Assembly (NCBI RefSeq): GCF_009870125.1
Contig: NC_046681.1
Location: 22,705,001-22,769,000, forward strand
Direction of reading: 5' to 3'
DNA from: Drosophila pseudoobscura
Lineage: Eukaryota; Arthropoda; Insecta; Diptera; Drosophilidae
Length of the DNA stretch: 64,000 nucleotides
Shown here: positions 14,231-27,753 of the stretch, in pieces
How positions within the stretch are numbered: position 1 is the first letter of the stretch
Layout: each line of letters starts with the position of its first letter
Position numbers and translations under genes: made by a program
Notes under the pieces: generated by a model
Database searches by the model: none
The model's input: only the letters and a program-made list of their open reading frames with translations
Told to the model about the DNA's origin: nothing

Positions 14231-15282
14231 GTCGCAGCCGTAGCTGCCACTCAACACGTTCCCCCTCGTTTTTATTATTATTAGTATTTGAAAAAGTGGA
14301 GTGGAACTGGAAATGGAGGAGCCCCAAATGCATTCTGCCTAAATTTTATTGCTCTGAACGGAATCATAATGATAATTCTGATGTGTTGATGAGGTGCCGT
14401 TTGGTCTTCCTTTTTGTTCGGCTTCGGGATTGGGGCTTCGGTTCTCGGGCAATGTGGAGCGTGATTTTGCTTGATGACAGACAGACAGACCTTTTGGCGG
14501 CTTAAACGGTTACAATAAAGGGCTTACCGGATGGATTTTGGTATATAGAAAAGAGAAAGAGAGTGATTTTCATATTAGGTGGGTGATGTGATCTCTGATT
14601 GAGTAGAAATGAGTGCTATAAAAGTTTAGTGGAATTTAATGATACGAATGCCAACTGGAGATCGATTTTATGTTCAATAAAATGGTAGGAATATACGGAA
14701 TTTCAGCGCAGGTACATAAGAGTGCGTTTCCAACTATTCAAAAGGTCCCACATCAATTAGACAACCCTTTGCTAAAGGTATTTCCACTCCACTCCAATTA
14801 AACTTCAACTAAAACTTTGGCCACACACAGCTTTAGAGCTTATGGCACCCCCAAAAGCCACCCTTGAGGTCACCCAAACAGCTGTAACTCCAATGGTAAT
14901 TGTAATTGTAACCGTAACTGTAACTGCTGTCGAGTGGGCCGCCTGGGTAGCCTTTGAATTGGCATTGAGACGTTGCCATAATGACGAATGTTTAGCTATT
15001 CATATGTCTGAGCCCCCTCTCCCACCCCTCTCGCCCTTCGGAGTGTTGGCTCCCTTTTCAAGAAGTGTAACGTAAGCGTATAGCCCAAAGGGGTCTTGTT
15101 CCTGTTCGGTGCTCTGTTCTGTGCTGTTCTGTGGGGCAACAGAGCACATCATTAGCCGAGTAACCATGGAGCACACTTGAGGTTGCCGCACGAGCCGCAT
15201 GAGGCCCAAGACGGAGTCAAAGACCAAGACATGAGCATTTTGCGGGTCTCATGTGTCAAATTGAGTGTCAACTGGCAATTTG

Positions 15283-15345
15283 GGCAGCAGTGGCAGTGGC
15301 AGTGGCGGTGGCAGTGGCAGTGGCAGCGGCAGTGGCAGCGGCAGT
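15283..15345. repeat. GGCAGT-type hexanucleotide array
   Basis: About ten imperfect copies of GGCAGT/GGCAGC/GGCGGT in direct order. They translate into low-complexity frames that should not be read as genes. Confidence 0.85.
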
Positions 15346-16778
15346 GGTACATGGAGCACACAGGGTAAAAGTCAAGTGTCATGTTTATCATAAGCCTATT
15401 AAAGAAGCTTTTTGGTGGGGAAGCCGAAGCCCCAGACCCCTATATAATCCACCACTCCCCCGCCCCGCCCACTGTATCTCCAGGGAAGCTATAAAAAATA
15501 AGCAAGCAATGAGAACGGGAACACGGGACACATTTTTATGACATTTACAATCAGAAAGTGCAAATATGTTCGCTCGGAAGGAAACCCTTCTGATCGGGTG
15601 ACACAGCTGTTCGCCTTTTGGGACAAAAAGTCAAGCAGAGGGTCCACGTCCACGGCCAGGTCCAGGTCCATCGTCTACCATCTCTTTTGCTCCTTGTGGT
15701 TGGGCATATCACATTTCAAAGCCTACTAATTTAACAATATTCTCATTAATGTGTACACAGGACCAAGGACCAAGGACCAAGGGGCGGGAATCGATTCGAG
15801 CTAGTAATCCGCATTTTGTTACAATTTGTTCCTCCACCTCCTCCTCCTCCTGCTGCTGTCACCTCCAGGCAGCCAGGACTCGCTCTCTATCGTTCACTGT
15901 TTGTTGTAGCGATTTCAACAGATATCCTCTGCAAGGAACAACATAATCAGAGACTGAATCTGAAGCCGAATTTGAGAGTTGCACTCCTGGCATGCCATGG
16001 GATCTGTTCGGATCGGATCGGATCGGGAGGGTTGTTTGCTTGGAAAATACGAAAATCGTTACAAATGTCTGTCTGTCTCTGTGTCTGTGAGTTGATTCGC
16101 ATTTTCTTTTATTGTTATTTTGCACATTTGTCTGCTAGAGAACCGACCCGAACCGAACCGACACGACACACGCTGGGCTTGTTTGAACAAGTTTGCGTAT
16201 AAATATTATATATGTATTTGCCCATCAGCTTATCTCCGATCCGATCGTAACCTGATACATTTTTACATACTATTGCCCATGGAATGGCGGCAAACAAGCA
16301 GGAACCCTCCCTCCCTCCTTCCACCGATCCCCGGCGGTATTATGTTTTATAATCGGCTATCGGGCTGGGCTCTCTTTTATATAGGGGTAGTGTGAGAGCG
16401 CTGGCCAGGGCTGTGCGGTCAGCAAGCTTAATTGTTGTAGGCAAAACTATGCAAATTTCAAACGGGAAAGTGTTGGAGAGAGCCACAAATATACTGCCGG
16501 AGAGAGAGAGAGGGAGAATTGGAGAGGAGCAAAGGCTTATCAAGATCCTCAGACTTGTTTGATCGACCGAAACCAAAGCTTATGATATATGTATTATGTT
16601 TTATCTACACTCTCTCAAAGAGGGATCCGAACAAACAATGGAAAAGTCTTTGCTGAAATTTATTAAAGAATTACAATGATTTGTTTAAAAATATTGGATA
16701 TTTTGAAGGCGATCTATTTTGTTCTGTCGAAGAGCGGCTCAGAAACATGTGTATCTCTATCAAATATCTCTGAAATTA

Positions 16779-17026
16779 TGTTTAAAATATTTTAAAGAAT
16801 GAAAAGAAAATTTCCTGAATTATCAGATATAAAAAAAAATATTTTAACTATGTCTAAACTATTAAAAAACAGATAAGACACCGTTCAAAATATTTTAAAG
16901 TCAACAAATTTATTTTATTAGGTTTAAAATATTATAAAAAAATAAAAAGAAAATTTCCTGACTTACCAGATATAAAAAAATATATTTTAAATATTTCTAA
17001 ACTATTAAAAAACAAATAAGACACCG
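16779..17026. repeat. AT-rich tandem duplication, period about 143 bp
   Basis: A block running from AAAAGAAAATTTCCTGA to AATAAGACACCG-like ends occurs at 16,802-16,883 and again at 16,945-17,026 in the same orientation with few differences, and the sequence preceding each copy is also similar. It is non-coding. Confidence 0.7.
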
Positions 17027-17907
17027 TAAAAATATTAATCCAAATATTTTAAAGATGAAAAACATATTTTTTAAGAACAGGCAAAAACGAAGCCAAACCA
17101 AAGCCACAAATAATGGTTCCACTTATACTCCCTGATTAGTCAATACAAAGAGTTATAATTTACGATCAATCCTTGCCACATGCCCTGCCCCCTGCCCCCA
17201 GCCCCCAGCCCCGGACCCTTTACAGAAGCTTCAGAACCTTGGGCGGAGGCATTCCACTTACAATGTTGCATGTTCGGAGCGTGTTTTGTGTGTGCTGCTG
17301 GTGCATTTGAATTTCAATTTTCAATTAAAATTGAACGTGATTGAAAATGATGAAAGTGCGAAGTGGCAAAAACCAATTTCTCAGCACAGTGCGCGATAAT
17401 TGCAAGCAACTACGCGAGGAAGTCGCGGATCTGTTGTGGGATGCGCTGCCATGCAAATGGTGGTGCCGCATAATACAAAACCTTATTTATGGTAAAGCAG
17501 TGGCAAGCAGGCAACAAGCTGCCTCCTATCTGTATCTGTATCTGTAGCCCCCATCTGTATCTCCGTCCAGCCAACGATTTGGCAAACAGCACAATTTTCA
17601 AAGCAACAAATGAGAGTGTAAATTTGCGTGTAAACACTCGGGTCACCCGCTGACACATGCTAGAGGAGCTGAGAGCAATCTCGGGGATCGACGGAGGACT
17701 GGAGCCTGGACAAACTAGACGACGACGACGACGACGACTCCCAGTGGGGACATGGGGATGGGGCTGCGGCTGCGGCTGTTGGTAGTGAGTGGCTGCCGTC
17801 GGTAGTCACAGGAGTCGACGCGGGCGCATATGCGCATGCTCACACAGCGCATAAATTTATCGGATCGAATATAAATTATATGCAAGCCAATATCAGCAGA
17901 GAGCCCG

Positions 17908-17932
17908 ACCCCAAACCCCAAACCCCAAACCC
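17908..17932. repeat. CCCCAAA repeats, G-quadruplex-prone on the minus strand
   Basis: Several tandem CCCCAAA units. The minus strand, TTTGGGG, could form a G-quadruplex. It is too short to be telomeric DNA, and Drosophila lacks such telomeres. Confidence 0.7.
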
Positions 17933-19242
17933 CATACTCTGAGAGTCTCCTTCTCCATTCCGCCAGTTACCATCTCCATTGCCCATTCCATTCCAGTGAT
18001 AAAAAGGAACCCAGCATGTCGCCGCGGATGCGTTGATCATTCATTATTTAAGGATTGAAAAGTTAATTAACATTTTTGCCCAGCCAAAAGCTCTCCATTT
18101 CGCTCCGACTCAGGTTTTTGGACTTGGACTTGGACACGGACTCCACTCCACTCTACTCCACTCCACTCCACTCCTCTCCAGTGCGACGCGACGCGACTCC
18201 TCTCCCAGGCTCGATTTACGAGTAGCAGGCCCCGCATTTGAGCCAACTTTTTGTAGAGTTTTAAATCGCGACCAGGGCATTTGGACACTGCCATGACTGT
18301 TGAAAAATTGTGGAAAATTGTTATTGATACTCGCCGAGCGGGAAACGGTATCGCAGGGGGTGCTGCCACAATGAATGTCTCAATTTGTAGACTGTTTTGG
18401 GTTGCTGATTCGATGGCGGGAAAGTGGATAAGAATGTGAAAAGTCTGAAGAAAAAGCCTGAGGTGTTCAATAAAGTAGCTGAAAATTAGTGTCTTTTTTC
18501 TTTGGGAAAACAGAAATAATTCATAATTTTTAGGAGACTTTTAAGATTATTTTAAGAGAATTTTGAAGAACTAATTAAACAGATTTTGTTCTAGATCACA
18601 AACTGGGTCTGGATCTGGAAAATAAAGCTCTTGAATAGCTCTAGAAGAATTAATGTATCTTTTAGGATCAAAAATCGGTTCATAATCTTAATCTATTACC
18701 ACTGCAAGGGTATGCAAGAAATGTGCTTAATGTGCTGCTTCTAGCAGCCTCTCCTCCACCGCCTTTACTCTCTCCTTTATGCACATTCTGGACAGCATCT
18801 CTTACGTCTCTTAGTTCCTCTCGCAAAACTTTGTCAATCTGTGGTGGAACTCCTTGGGAACCTGTTCGCAACGGCAGCACCAGCGGCTAATCAAGTGCCA
18901 CTCCTCGTTCTCGGTCTCATACTAGGCCATGGGAAAATCCACATGGAGCAGCACATATGTACGAGTAACAGTGAATAAATCAAAGACATTCCCCCAGCTA
19001 CCAGAACTAATCAAATGGCTAAACAAGAGCCAGAGGTATATCCTCTACTTTCGCCATATTTTGCTGCCAGGGAGCCCAGGAAGGAGCAATTAAATTAATG
19101 TCTTAATCTGCGTTTATGGCAAACACCCCTGTGGCAGGCACTTCTGCCCAAAAAGAAGGCCACTTGGCAGCAATAACAAGCAACAAAAGTCAATAGAGCG
19201 TAATATAAATCCGTGTAATGCTCACAGAGAGAAAGATACACA

Positions 19243-19273
<31 letters not shown>

Positions 19274-19624
19274 GGCCAGGACATATGCCCTGGGAGTTGC
19301 ATATGCTTGGGCCCTAGGGGGTTGCCTTTTTCGGTTAGATTAAGACCTCAAGCGCTGGCAGGGCCTCTGGTTTCCATTTCAATTTGTATCCGTGATTCCC
19401 ATCTTCCCCACTTCTGCCATATTTCCCTGTAATATCGTAGCGAATCACAACAGCAACAACAATCATAAAAAAAAGGAAACGAAGAGAAAAAATATTAACA
19501 ACTGCCTCAACGTCAAGGTCTCCTTAACAGTTCGAAAGCCGAACTAATGCCACACAACCCCTCAATGGATCGGATCAGCTTCAGCCTCATCCAAGGATTT
19601 CAGCCTCAGCCTCAGCCTTAGCCC

Positions 19625-19663
19625 CTTCTCTCTCTCTCCCCCTCTCGCTCTCTCTCTCTCTCT
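19625..19663. repeat. (CT)n microsatellite
   Basis: An interrupted CT run of about 39 bp. A GA run on the same strand lies 350 bp upstream (19,240-19,274). Confidence 0.85.
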
Positions 19664-20932
19664 GGTATTCTGTCGCCGTATTTAGGGTGCAAATCCCAAA
19701 TATTATTTTATTTATTTGAATGTGAATGCTGCTGGCCCAGCAACAGAAACAAAACCCAGCCATCTATCCTTATAGAGAGGGGCAAATAATTCCCAATTCC
19801 CGAGAGAAAGAGACAGAGCTAACAAATCAAAAGGTAGAGCATTCAATCGAGAAGTTCCCAATTGTCGCGGCCGAGATGCGGCTAAGAAATGGGAAGTGAC
19901 AGACGTGACAGTGGGACAAAAGCTGGGTTCCTTGGGAGATGGTGGATTGTGGAGAATTTGTGGAAATTTGTGGGCTTTCTTGAGGAATATAATAGGAGTT
20001 GCAGGAGAAGGAAGTTTAGGGACCGATACTCGTTTAATGGTAGTAGAAATGGGGATTATTTACTGTATCTGACTCATTCCCGAATATATTCCAAAGCTTA
20101 TTCCAGTTGCTGACACTGAAAAATGCATTAAAATTGGATTTAAGCACAAGTTTGCCCAAGCAACATTTGTTAATGAAATACGTTCCACAAAATACCATAA
20201 ATTTTTTCTTATTTAGGTAACATTTTAAACCATTAATATAAGATGCCTCAAAGGCCATATCTAAGCTCCATTAACCCTCTCCCACCTCTACAATGAGGCC
20301 AAAAGGAGCGCCCCTCAACATTTTTCCACTTTCTCCACTCCAAACACTCCCAAGCAAACACCTCCGCACCTCCGCACCTCAGCAGACCACTTGAGTCTGT
20401 CACCCAATCAAAAACCAAGACTAACTTCCTCGTCAAACGTGCCCACTGTGCCGCCAGGAGTCCAACAAAAAAGTGCCTATGAGCATGATGGTGCGGAACG
20501 TACGAGCGGGCAGGGGGGGCAGGCAGGGACCCAGGGCCCAGGACATACGGAAACAATAATCCATAAATGTAAACATCACGTCGACAGTCGCTGCAGTCAT
20601 AATCAACAACAGGGCATATTCCCCGGGAGAGCCCAGAGCCGAGAGCCCAGAGCCGAAAGCCCAACCAGTTCTTGGGATGGTTTGGGATGGTGCGGGGCTG
20701 TTGGGTGGGTTGGGGGGTGAAAGCGTTACTGATTTTGTTGTATTATAAACACAAATAAATAAAGGACGACGGCTGTGCAGCAGGATGTTCGGCAGCGTGT
20801 TCGCGAATGAAACAAACGAGGCAGAAACACGACTATCGCATCGTCCTTCATCCTGCGGCTGTGGCGGCTGCTCGGCAACAATGGCTGCGACGACAGACCT
20901 GGCTAAATGCCATACAGGCAAAAAGGGTGCCC

Positions 20933-20976
20933 ACACACACACACAGGACACACACACACACAGGACACACACACAT
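20933..20976. repeat. (CA)n array with GG interruptions
   Basis: Three CA runs separated by CAGGACA interruptions form a higher-order repeat of about 20 bp. Confidence 0.85.
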
Positions 20977-21059
20977 AATTAGGAACGGCATTCTCCATTT
21001 CATTTAACCCGCGCTTTGCCACTGCAATTGTGATGCCGATTGTGATTTTTAGGGTGCCA

Positions 21060-21095
21060 CGGAAGGAAGGAAGGAAGGAGGGAAGGAGGGAGGGA
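21060..21095. repeat. GGAAG/GGAGG polypurine array
   Basis: A polypurine run made of GGAA and GGGA units. Confidence 0.85.
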
Positions 21096-24000
21096 ACCCA
21101 CCACCGATCTGCACCACCATTAAGAGCCGAATCCCCGGCAACGGCCCGGCCACAGTTGCCATTGTGCGGCCTTATGTTAAAACGTGCTAAATATGGGAGT
21201 GTCCTTGTCATTTATATGTCGCAATGTCGCCTGCCACCGCTCCCGCTCCCGCTCTGTCATCCCATCATCCACCATCGTCCCATACCATCCCGAAGGGAAC
21301 CCATCCTTGTCATGAGAATAAATATGGCCATAAATGAAATTAATACATTACGCATTTTATACCTCATTCCGGGCTGGCCTCCTCCTCCTGCTCCTGCGCC
21401 TGCTCCTTGTTCCCGTTCACACATTGTCCTGTCCGCCGGCTCATGAATATTTAAACGTTATAAGATTTGATTTATGAAGTCCTGATTTTGCGGAAAACAA
21501 TTTTCAAATCTATCTTATGAAGCGCCGCCTCGAAACAGGACGGAGAGTGCAAGGGACATTTCAGGGGTTTTTTTTGGGATTCGGCGCGCGCGAAATGCAC
21601 AAAAACAAACATGAAAATCGACTGCCGTGTTCATTGGCTCACAAAAAGATTGAGGGATTCGGCCAGGTATCCAATTCCCCCGAAGTGGTTCCAACATGAT
21701 TCGGAATGGTTCGACATGGCGGCAGGGCAACACTGAGCCGAACAGTGGGCCAATATCCAAGCATATAGAGGGAACCCTTAAGGAATGGAATCTTCAACGA
21801 ATCGACGCCGTTTTGAACCACTGTCCCCAGACCTCTTTTTGGGGCCTGAACACAAAAGCCCACAAGCAGCCAAGTCGAGCGGAACATTAATTTAGTATCA
21901 AATTACGAAAATATTTTGCTAACAACAATTAGTTAACCCGCTCGTTAATTAACACGTCGTTCGATGGTCGGCAACTGCGAATCTGTGTTGACAGTTCGGA
22001 GACGCAGAGACACGGCCAGAGAGCCACTGGGAGACCTCTCTCTAGAGAGAGAGAGAGTAGTTCATTTTGCGCGGCCAACAAACAGTTGTATGTCTTGAAA
22101 CTATTTAATTAAATCAATAGGGTCAAGTGGTAAATATTTTGACCCGCGTCTGATTAAAGAAGAAAGCCGGAGGGCAGACAAAAGATCAGATCAGGCCCGC
22201 ATGCTCCAATCTACTGAGAGTTCCTACCGAGAGATGCTGAGAGATGCTCAGATGATCTTCACATGTTGCAGGCTGGCTGGCCGGCTGCCGTGCCACAAAT
22301 TCATTCGCTTAATTGAATGAATGGCGTTTTAAACGGGAAATTAAGTGCATGACTTGGAATGGACTCTCTCTTTCTGGCTGCCCAGGAGTTCGAGTCGGGT
22401 TCGAGTTCAATTGTCAATTAAACGGAAGCAGCATTTTCTCAACTTTGAACTCCGCTGCTGGCATTTTCTTGGGAAGCTCTCGATCCAGGTCTGATTCGGT
22501 TCCGATCCCGCTGATGTGAGCCACTTGTGTGGCACATTTGCCCAACAGCTAACAAGGCACTTGACAAGGTCCACCGCGGTGCCAGGAGCCAAGAGCCAGG
22601 CAGGGCGGTAGTCACCCCCAATTTGTGAGCGACGTTCAGCTGCCAGCACCAAAAAAAGGCTCAAGGAAGTGTTGTACTAGTCCAGGTATATGTGAGAGGA
22701 GTCAAGGCTAGGGAGTACCCTGTAAATGTCCAGGGAACTACATATGAGACGTTGGGGATGGATTAGAGTAGAGTAGTAGAGCCCTAAACCCGTTATTCCT
22801 TCAAGCGACGCCATAGCGAAGCTTTTTTCGATAGGATTCCCTTAAGAAAGTACAGCCAACCGAGGGGCGCTGCTGCATGACATGGAAAAAGTAGATGCCA
22901 CCACTTTAAAATCCAACAAACAATACCAGAAAGTAATCTTTAGATATCTTGGACGTAAAGGGGTTCCAAAAAAGAGGTTTCAATACCATTTCCTCGCCTA
23001 TGCCTCCTGTGTGCCCAGCCTTGCTCGAAACCAGCCTAACCCGCCAAGCCTTACCCCCAATGAGTACCAAAAAGTAGAGTCAACAAGGCAACAGAGCGGC
23101 GCTCGACCTGGCTCTGCGACTGTGGCTGGGAGTGCGGCTGTGACGGCGTCTGTGGCTGTGGCTGTGTGGCTGTGTGGCAGTGGCAGACACTTAACTTCAA
23201 TTGAAATCAGTCAATTGGAATCAATGAGTCCATTTCGTCTGTTTCCCAACAACCTAAAATGCAAGGAAACGTATTGAAACAAACGGTTTTGTTTCACACA
23301 CACGCATACAATGCGAGAGGGAGATATATGAAGAGCTGGGAAGTAGCAGAGGGAGGAGTGGGTAACCAGGATCGAGTTCATGCGCCTTTTTAAGTGCTCA
23401 AGTGTTTTGGCTGCCCGAAAAATGGTTAGCCGAAAGCTTTCCCAGGAAATTACCGTCCAGGATATGGGAAGTACTTAGGCAGCTGCAAGTGAACACCAGA
23501 AACAGCCAGGGCAAAAAACAATGAAAGTCATCTTCGACGAGTCGATTGTTTTGCCTAAGAAAATGTTTGCGCTTCGGATTACCCTTGGACTTTTGTGGCA
23601 AGGTCCAGCAGCTGCCCCCCAAAACCAGAGACCATGTAATGCGAATCTCTTTGAGGTGTACTCTTACCACTGATCCCTTGACCTTTTCTCTTGCCAAACC
23701 ACAGATGTCCTACAGATAAATATTGTAAAATATTGGGCAACATTGTGCCAAAGGATATTTGGCATAATCCCTAAGCAATGCAGGCAGTGCAGGAGTGCAG
23801 GAGTGAGTTATCCCCTAAATGGAGACCATTGAAGGCCCTGGGAGTAGGCGATATGATATCTGTTGCAGAGCGGTCCCTAATGCCGTGGCAGCAACTAGAT
23901 TATGAGGCAAACATTGTCAGATCTTCAATGGAAAAGTAGATCATCAGATTATCTTCCAGTAAAGTATTGTGTTCGGTTGTAACAAAAGGGTGGAGGGCAA

Positions 24001-25370
24001 ATCGGAGCAAATGGGATTTTGGAGTAACATTTTAGGAGATCTTTAAGATCCCAAGTCCTAAACTGCCATCGCTTTGGTGTTGCCAAAAATACTTTATTTG
24101 TACCAAAAATACCCCTAAATTATGCTGCCATAATTTCTATATATATCCCCAGACATTGTTAACATTTCAAGGCCTTTCATGGGAGGCGAATTGTAATTGA
24201 TGTCTGCCTTCATAAAATTCACTCCAACTGCAAATGAATTTCCATATTTAGCGCCAAAAAAAACACGACTTTTGCCAGACGACAGGCGACGGGGTCTAAA
24301 CCATCAAGTCACGCCTTCAACAGGGGCCACACCCACCAAAAGCACGTCATCGTCGTCGGACTCAAGGGGCAACAGAAGCCCAGAGAAATTCCATCAAAAA
24401 ACCACATAAAAAGCGGCAGCCGACCGACTCTCGTACAATGCCTAAAATCGCTCATTAGGAACTAAAATTTGTAAACTTAAGGCGATAAAGATCTGGAGGG
24501 GAAGGAGGCATGGCGGCCCCCCCGACCAATGGGCGAACAGGAGAGACAGTCGCGGGTCGAGAGTGTGGAACAATGGTGGCCGCCCGAAGAAAGAGCGTGT
24601 GGAAATAATTTGGTTACAATTAAATAACAAAAGAATTTGTTTGGCAACTCTTGTGCGCTTTTTGGCCAACAACGAGCCTGTCCCCCCAGCCCACGCTCCC
24701 CCGCCCCCCTGGCGGTGTTACAAAGCTATCCACATCCCCATTTCCAATCCCATTGTTCAATTGTTCATGCACTCGCATGTGGCATCGACTTGTGGCACAG
24801 CTGCCTCGCTCCAGATTAAGCTGCGACTATAATTAAGAGCGGAACAGAAAGAGGGGGGAGGGATCTGGAGGGGGGACACGGACACACCGACTATTTACCA
24901 TAACAATGAGCTGCAGTGCGGCAGGGAAAACACCTTTAGCTGGCGGCACAACACTGCAGCCGCATGAAAATGAAAGAAAAACTTGTGTCGCTCCTCTGAC
25001 CATTTCGGATCAGGTGTTAATGTCTGTGTTTATGGCCCAAGTGAATGGCCAAGAGGTGTGCGTGTGTGTGTGTGTGTGCAATTATGGTCATTAGTACCCC
25101 CAAACCAACCCCCCTGTCACTGTCGGTGCCGCTTTAGCTGCGGCTTGTTGTGTATCGATGTTGCATGCTATAATTTGAAGTTCAGAAATGAATAAAATGA
25201 TTTCTTCATGCCAGTCAGAGTCCGTCATACACATCATCGTCCTCCACAGCCACTAGGCGGGATGATCATCGGTTCTGCCCCTGGCCCAGCCCCTGCCTCG
25301 GTCTCGCCTCATCCAATTATTACAGTTTAGCCATGCCACAAGTCAAACAAAAGAAGATCTCCTCAGTGCC

Positions 25371-25476
25371 GTCAGAGAGACCCCGTCAGAGAGACCCCGT
25401 CAGAGAGACCGTCAAAGACCCCGTCAGAGACCCCGTCAAAGCCCCTTCCGTACACCCCGTCGGACACCCCGTCAGA
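25371..25476. repeat. GTCAGAGAGACCCC minisatellite
   Basis: At least seven degenerate copies of CCCCGTCAGAGA-type units of 11-15 bp in direct order, decaying towards the right end. Confidence 0.85.
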
Positions 25477-27006
25477 TGGCAGTGCAACTGTTCTTAGATA
25501 TTCGTATTCGCAGGTTCTTTAAAGGAGGACATACCCAAAAACAGGCGAAGGCTTGGAATATACTCCAAGTTATTCCGTAATAATCCATTCAAACGCTTTA
25601 GAACTTTAACTACGACTCGTCTAACCCGCTAATCAGCCTTCTCGGCACTTCCCGAGTTTTAAGTATTACAAAATAAACCACAAACTGGCGCCACATTCAA
25701 TCTAAAACCGAGACAGTGGCTCTGAAAGTTTCTTGAACTTGTGAACCGAGTACCAGAGACTCAACCAGAGATTCAATATACTAGCACAAGTCGTACATAT
25801 ATAGACGATGTTAATTGAGTGAACTGCTTGCGACATGAGGCAATAGTACGGGTACGGGTACGTGTATCCGTGTACGTGCATATAGGATAATTCACTTGAA
25901 ATGTTTACACAGACAATAATCCGTCGCGCAAGGCGAATAAATTGAAAGATACGACAGTATGGGTTTGGGTATGTGGAAATCGTCTGGAGAGATTTACGTG
26001 GAAAAGAGACAAACAAATAAATTTAGTTTGATTGAATAATGGTCGCATAATTGGCAACTTGAATGGAATTGAGTAGCTGGCAAAACCCAATTGAAAACCG
26101 TAACAATAAATGCAGCCCAGAAGTCCAGCAGCTCAGACCAGGCCGTACCGTACGGGGCACTCGTATTAACTAAGTGAATTGGATAATCTCATTCTCATTC
26201 TCATTCGCATTCTCATTCTTGAGCGGAGAGACTGTGTTGACTCAACAGGAGAATTCAGTTGGCGTCGCGTTGTCGCCTCTTGTCTTGTCTAAGATATCTT
26301 TTCAATTGAAATGTGCAACTGAGAAATGTCAGGCGGCAATTGTCAACTAGATGGATGCGATGGATATCACGCATACGCCGTGTTGGACTCGCAAAAAAGG
26401 TGCACAGCGTCTAGCAGATTGCAGTTTGTTAACCTCGCCAGCGAGTGAATCATCCATGAATCATTACGAGTGGAGCAAGTGAAACGAGCTGGAAGATTGA
26501 GCAGCATTCAAGGTGTGCTAGACACCAGGTGGCAGGGGGGCTGTGTGTGCCCCAAGAAGTGTGTCAATTAGATGAATGAGTGCTGGGTATTTTAGTTCTT
26601 ACAGTCCTCTGGGCTTGGCGCCATAGCTAGGCAGTAAAACAATTTCATCAGCAGCCACAGGCACAGGCACAGGCCCCCAGCCATGGCTCTCTCCCCCCCC
26701 TATTTGTGGCTGGAGGGGCCTGTGTGTCGTGTGTGGGACATGCGCTAAAATTTCATTTGATTTGACACTTTGCAGTGGCTTACAGTGTGTGTGTCTGTGT
26801 GTCTCTGTGTGCGTGTGTGTGTGAGGTTTCCCACTTATTAAGGACTTCCTGTTTGTCCGTTTGTCGACAACTTTGTCGCGACAACAGATTCATTTAGCGG
26901 CCACTGCAGTTCAATTGAACACCCGCCGTCGGCATTCCTCCTTCCCTTTCCCCTTGCCCCTCCCTCCCTCCCTTCCTTGTGGTTGAATTTTCGGTTTTGT
27001 ATCTTT

Positions 27007-27753
27007 TTTATTTCAATAGAATCTTTAATTGTTTTCGATTTCTGTTCGTTCAGTGTCTAAATATACAATAATACATATATATAAATTAAATAGTGCTTAG
27101 TTGTTTGCCTGCAGCGCTTAAGTAACGTTAATACAATAGTTAATCGTAGGTGTTATATCGTAGATACATACAAATGTGACAACAGTATTACCAGCTCTGA
27201 AACACTCCCTGGGGCCAGCCATTGCAGAGGTATTACAATACTGTGAGGAGCGGGTGGGGTGGATGTGGGTTTCCAAGATATTTCCAATGTTTTTTATTGA
27301 AGAACCAACCTTTGGGAATTTTTCAAATTATTTTTTGAAATATTTAAAGGAGTTTCTTAAATCCTAGAAGACCTAGAAACCTCGTTGAACCAAAAAGAAT
27401 TCATCAAATGCGAGCCAAATATATACTCCACAAAAGAATGATCTTTCATCAAAATTTACACCTTTCTGGGCTAATAAAAATTAAGACCTATTGAGATCTT
27501 CGTCTATGGTTCACACAGAAAGTTCTGATAACTTCTTAGCTGCCTCTCTTCCACCCACATATCCTTACCACATCCCTGCTCGTCTCCAACTCTGCAAAGG
27601 CAACCGAATACCTGCTCCACCCCTCCTGGTTTCTCTATATACAAGCGTCTAGCGCCTCAGTCGCGGCTATTTCTATGTACAATCATTACTTAAACTAAAC
27701 CAACTCCAGATCACGAGTCCAAGAGCGATTTTTGGTGCCCCTTGCTTGCCCCT
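27007..27753 (-). other. slp2: slp2 3' untranslated region with poly(A) signal
   Basis: About 750 bp downstream of the slp2 stop codon are AT-rich and lack coding signal. An AATAAA hexamer on the minus strand (TTTATT at 27,007-27,012) is a reasonable end for the transcript. Other hexamers could be used, so the exact 3' end is inference. Confidence 0.45.

Larger units (their letters stand above)
14230..27000. other. Intergenic DNA downstream of slp2, no gene seen
   Basis: Nearly 13 kb without a supportable gene. It contains GGCAGT-type repeats (15.28 kb), an AT-rich tandem duplication (16.78-17.03 kb), CCCCAAA repeats (17.91 kb), ACTCC repeats (18.13-18.18 kb), GA/TC runs (19.24-19.27 and 19.63-19.66 kb), CA runs (20.93 kb), a GGAAG purine array (21.06 kb) and a minisatellite (25.37 kb). 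Open frames are short and low in complexity. Enhancers of slp2 could lie here, but I cannot identify one. Confidence 0.5.

Noticed and set aside
17908-17932. CCCCAAA repeats as telomere-like DNA
   Set aside because: Only a few units are present, and Drosophila telomeres are made of retrotransposons.
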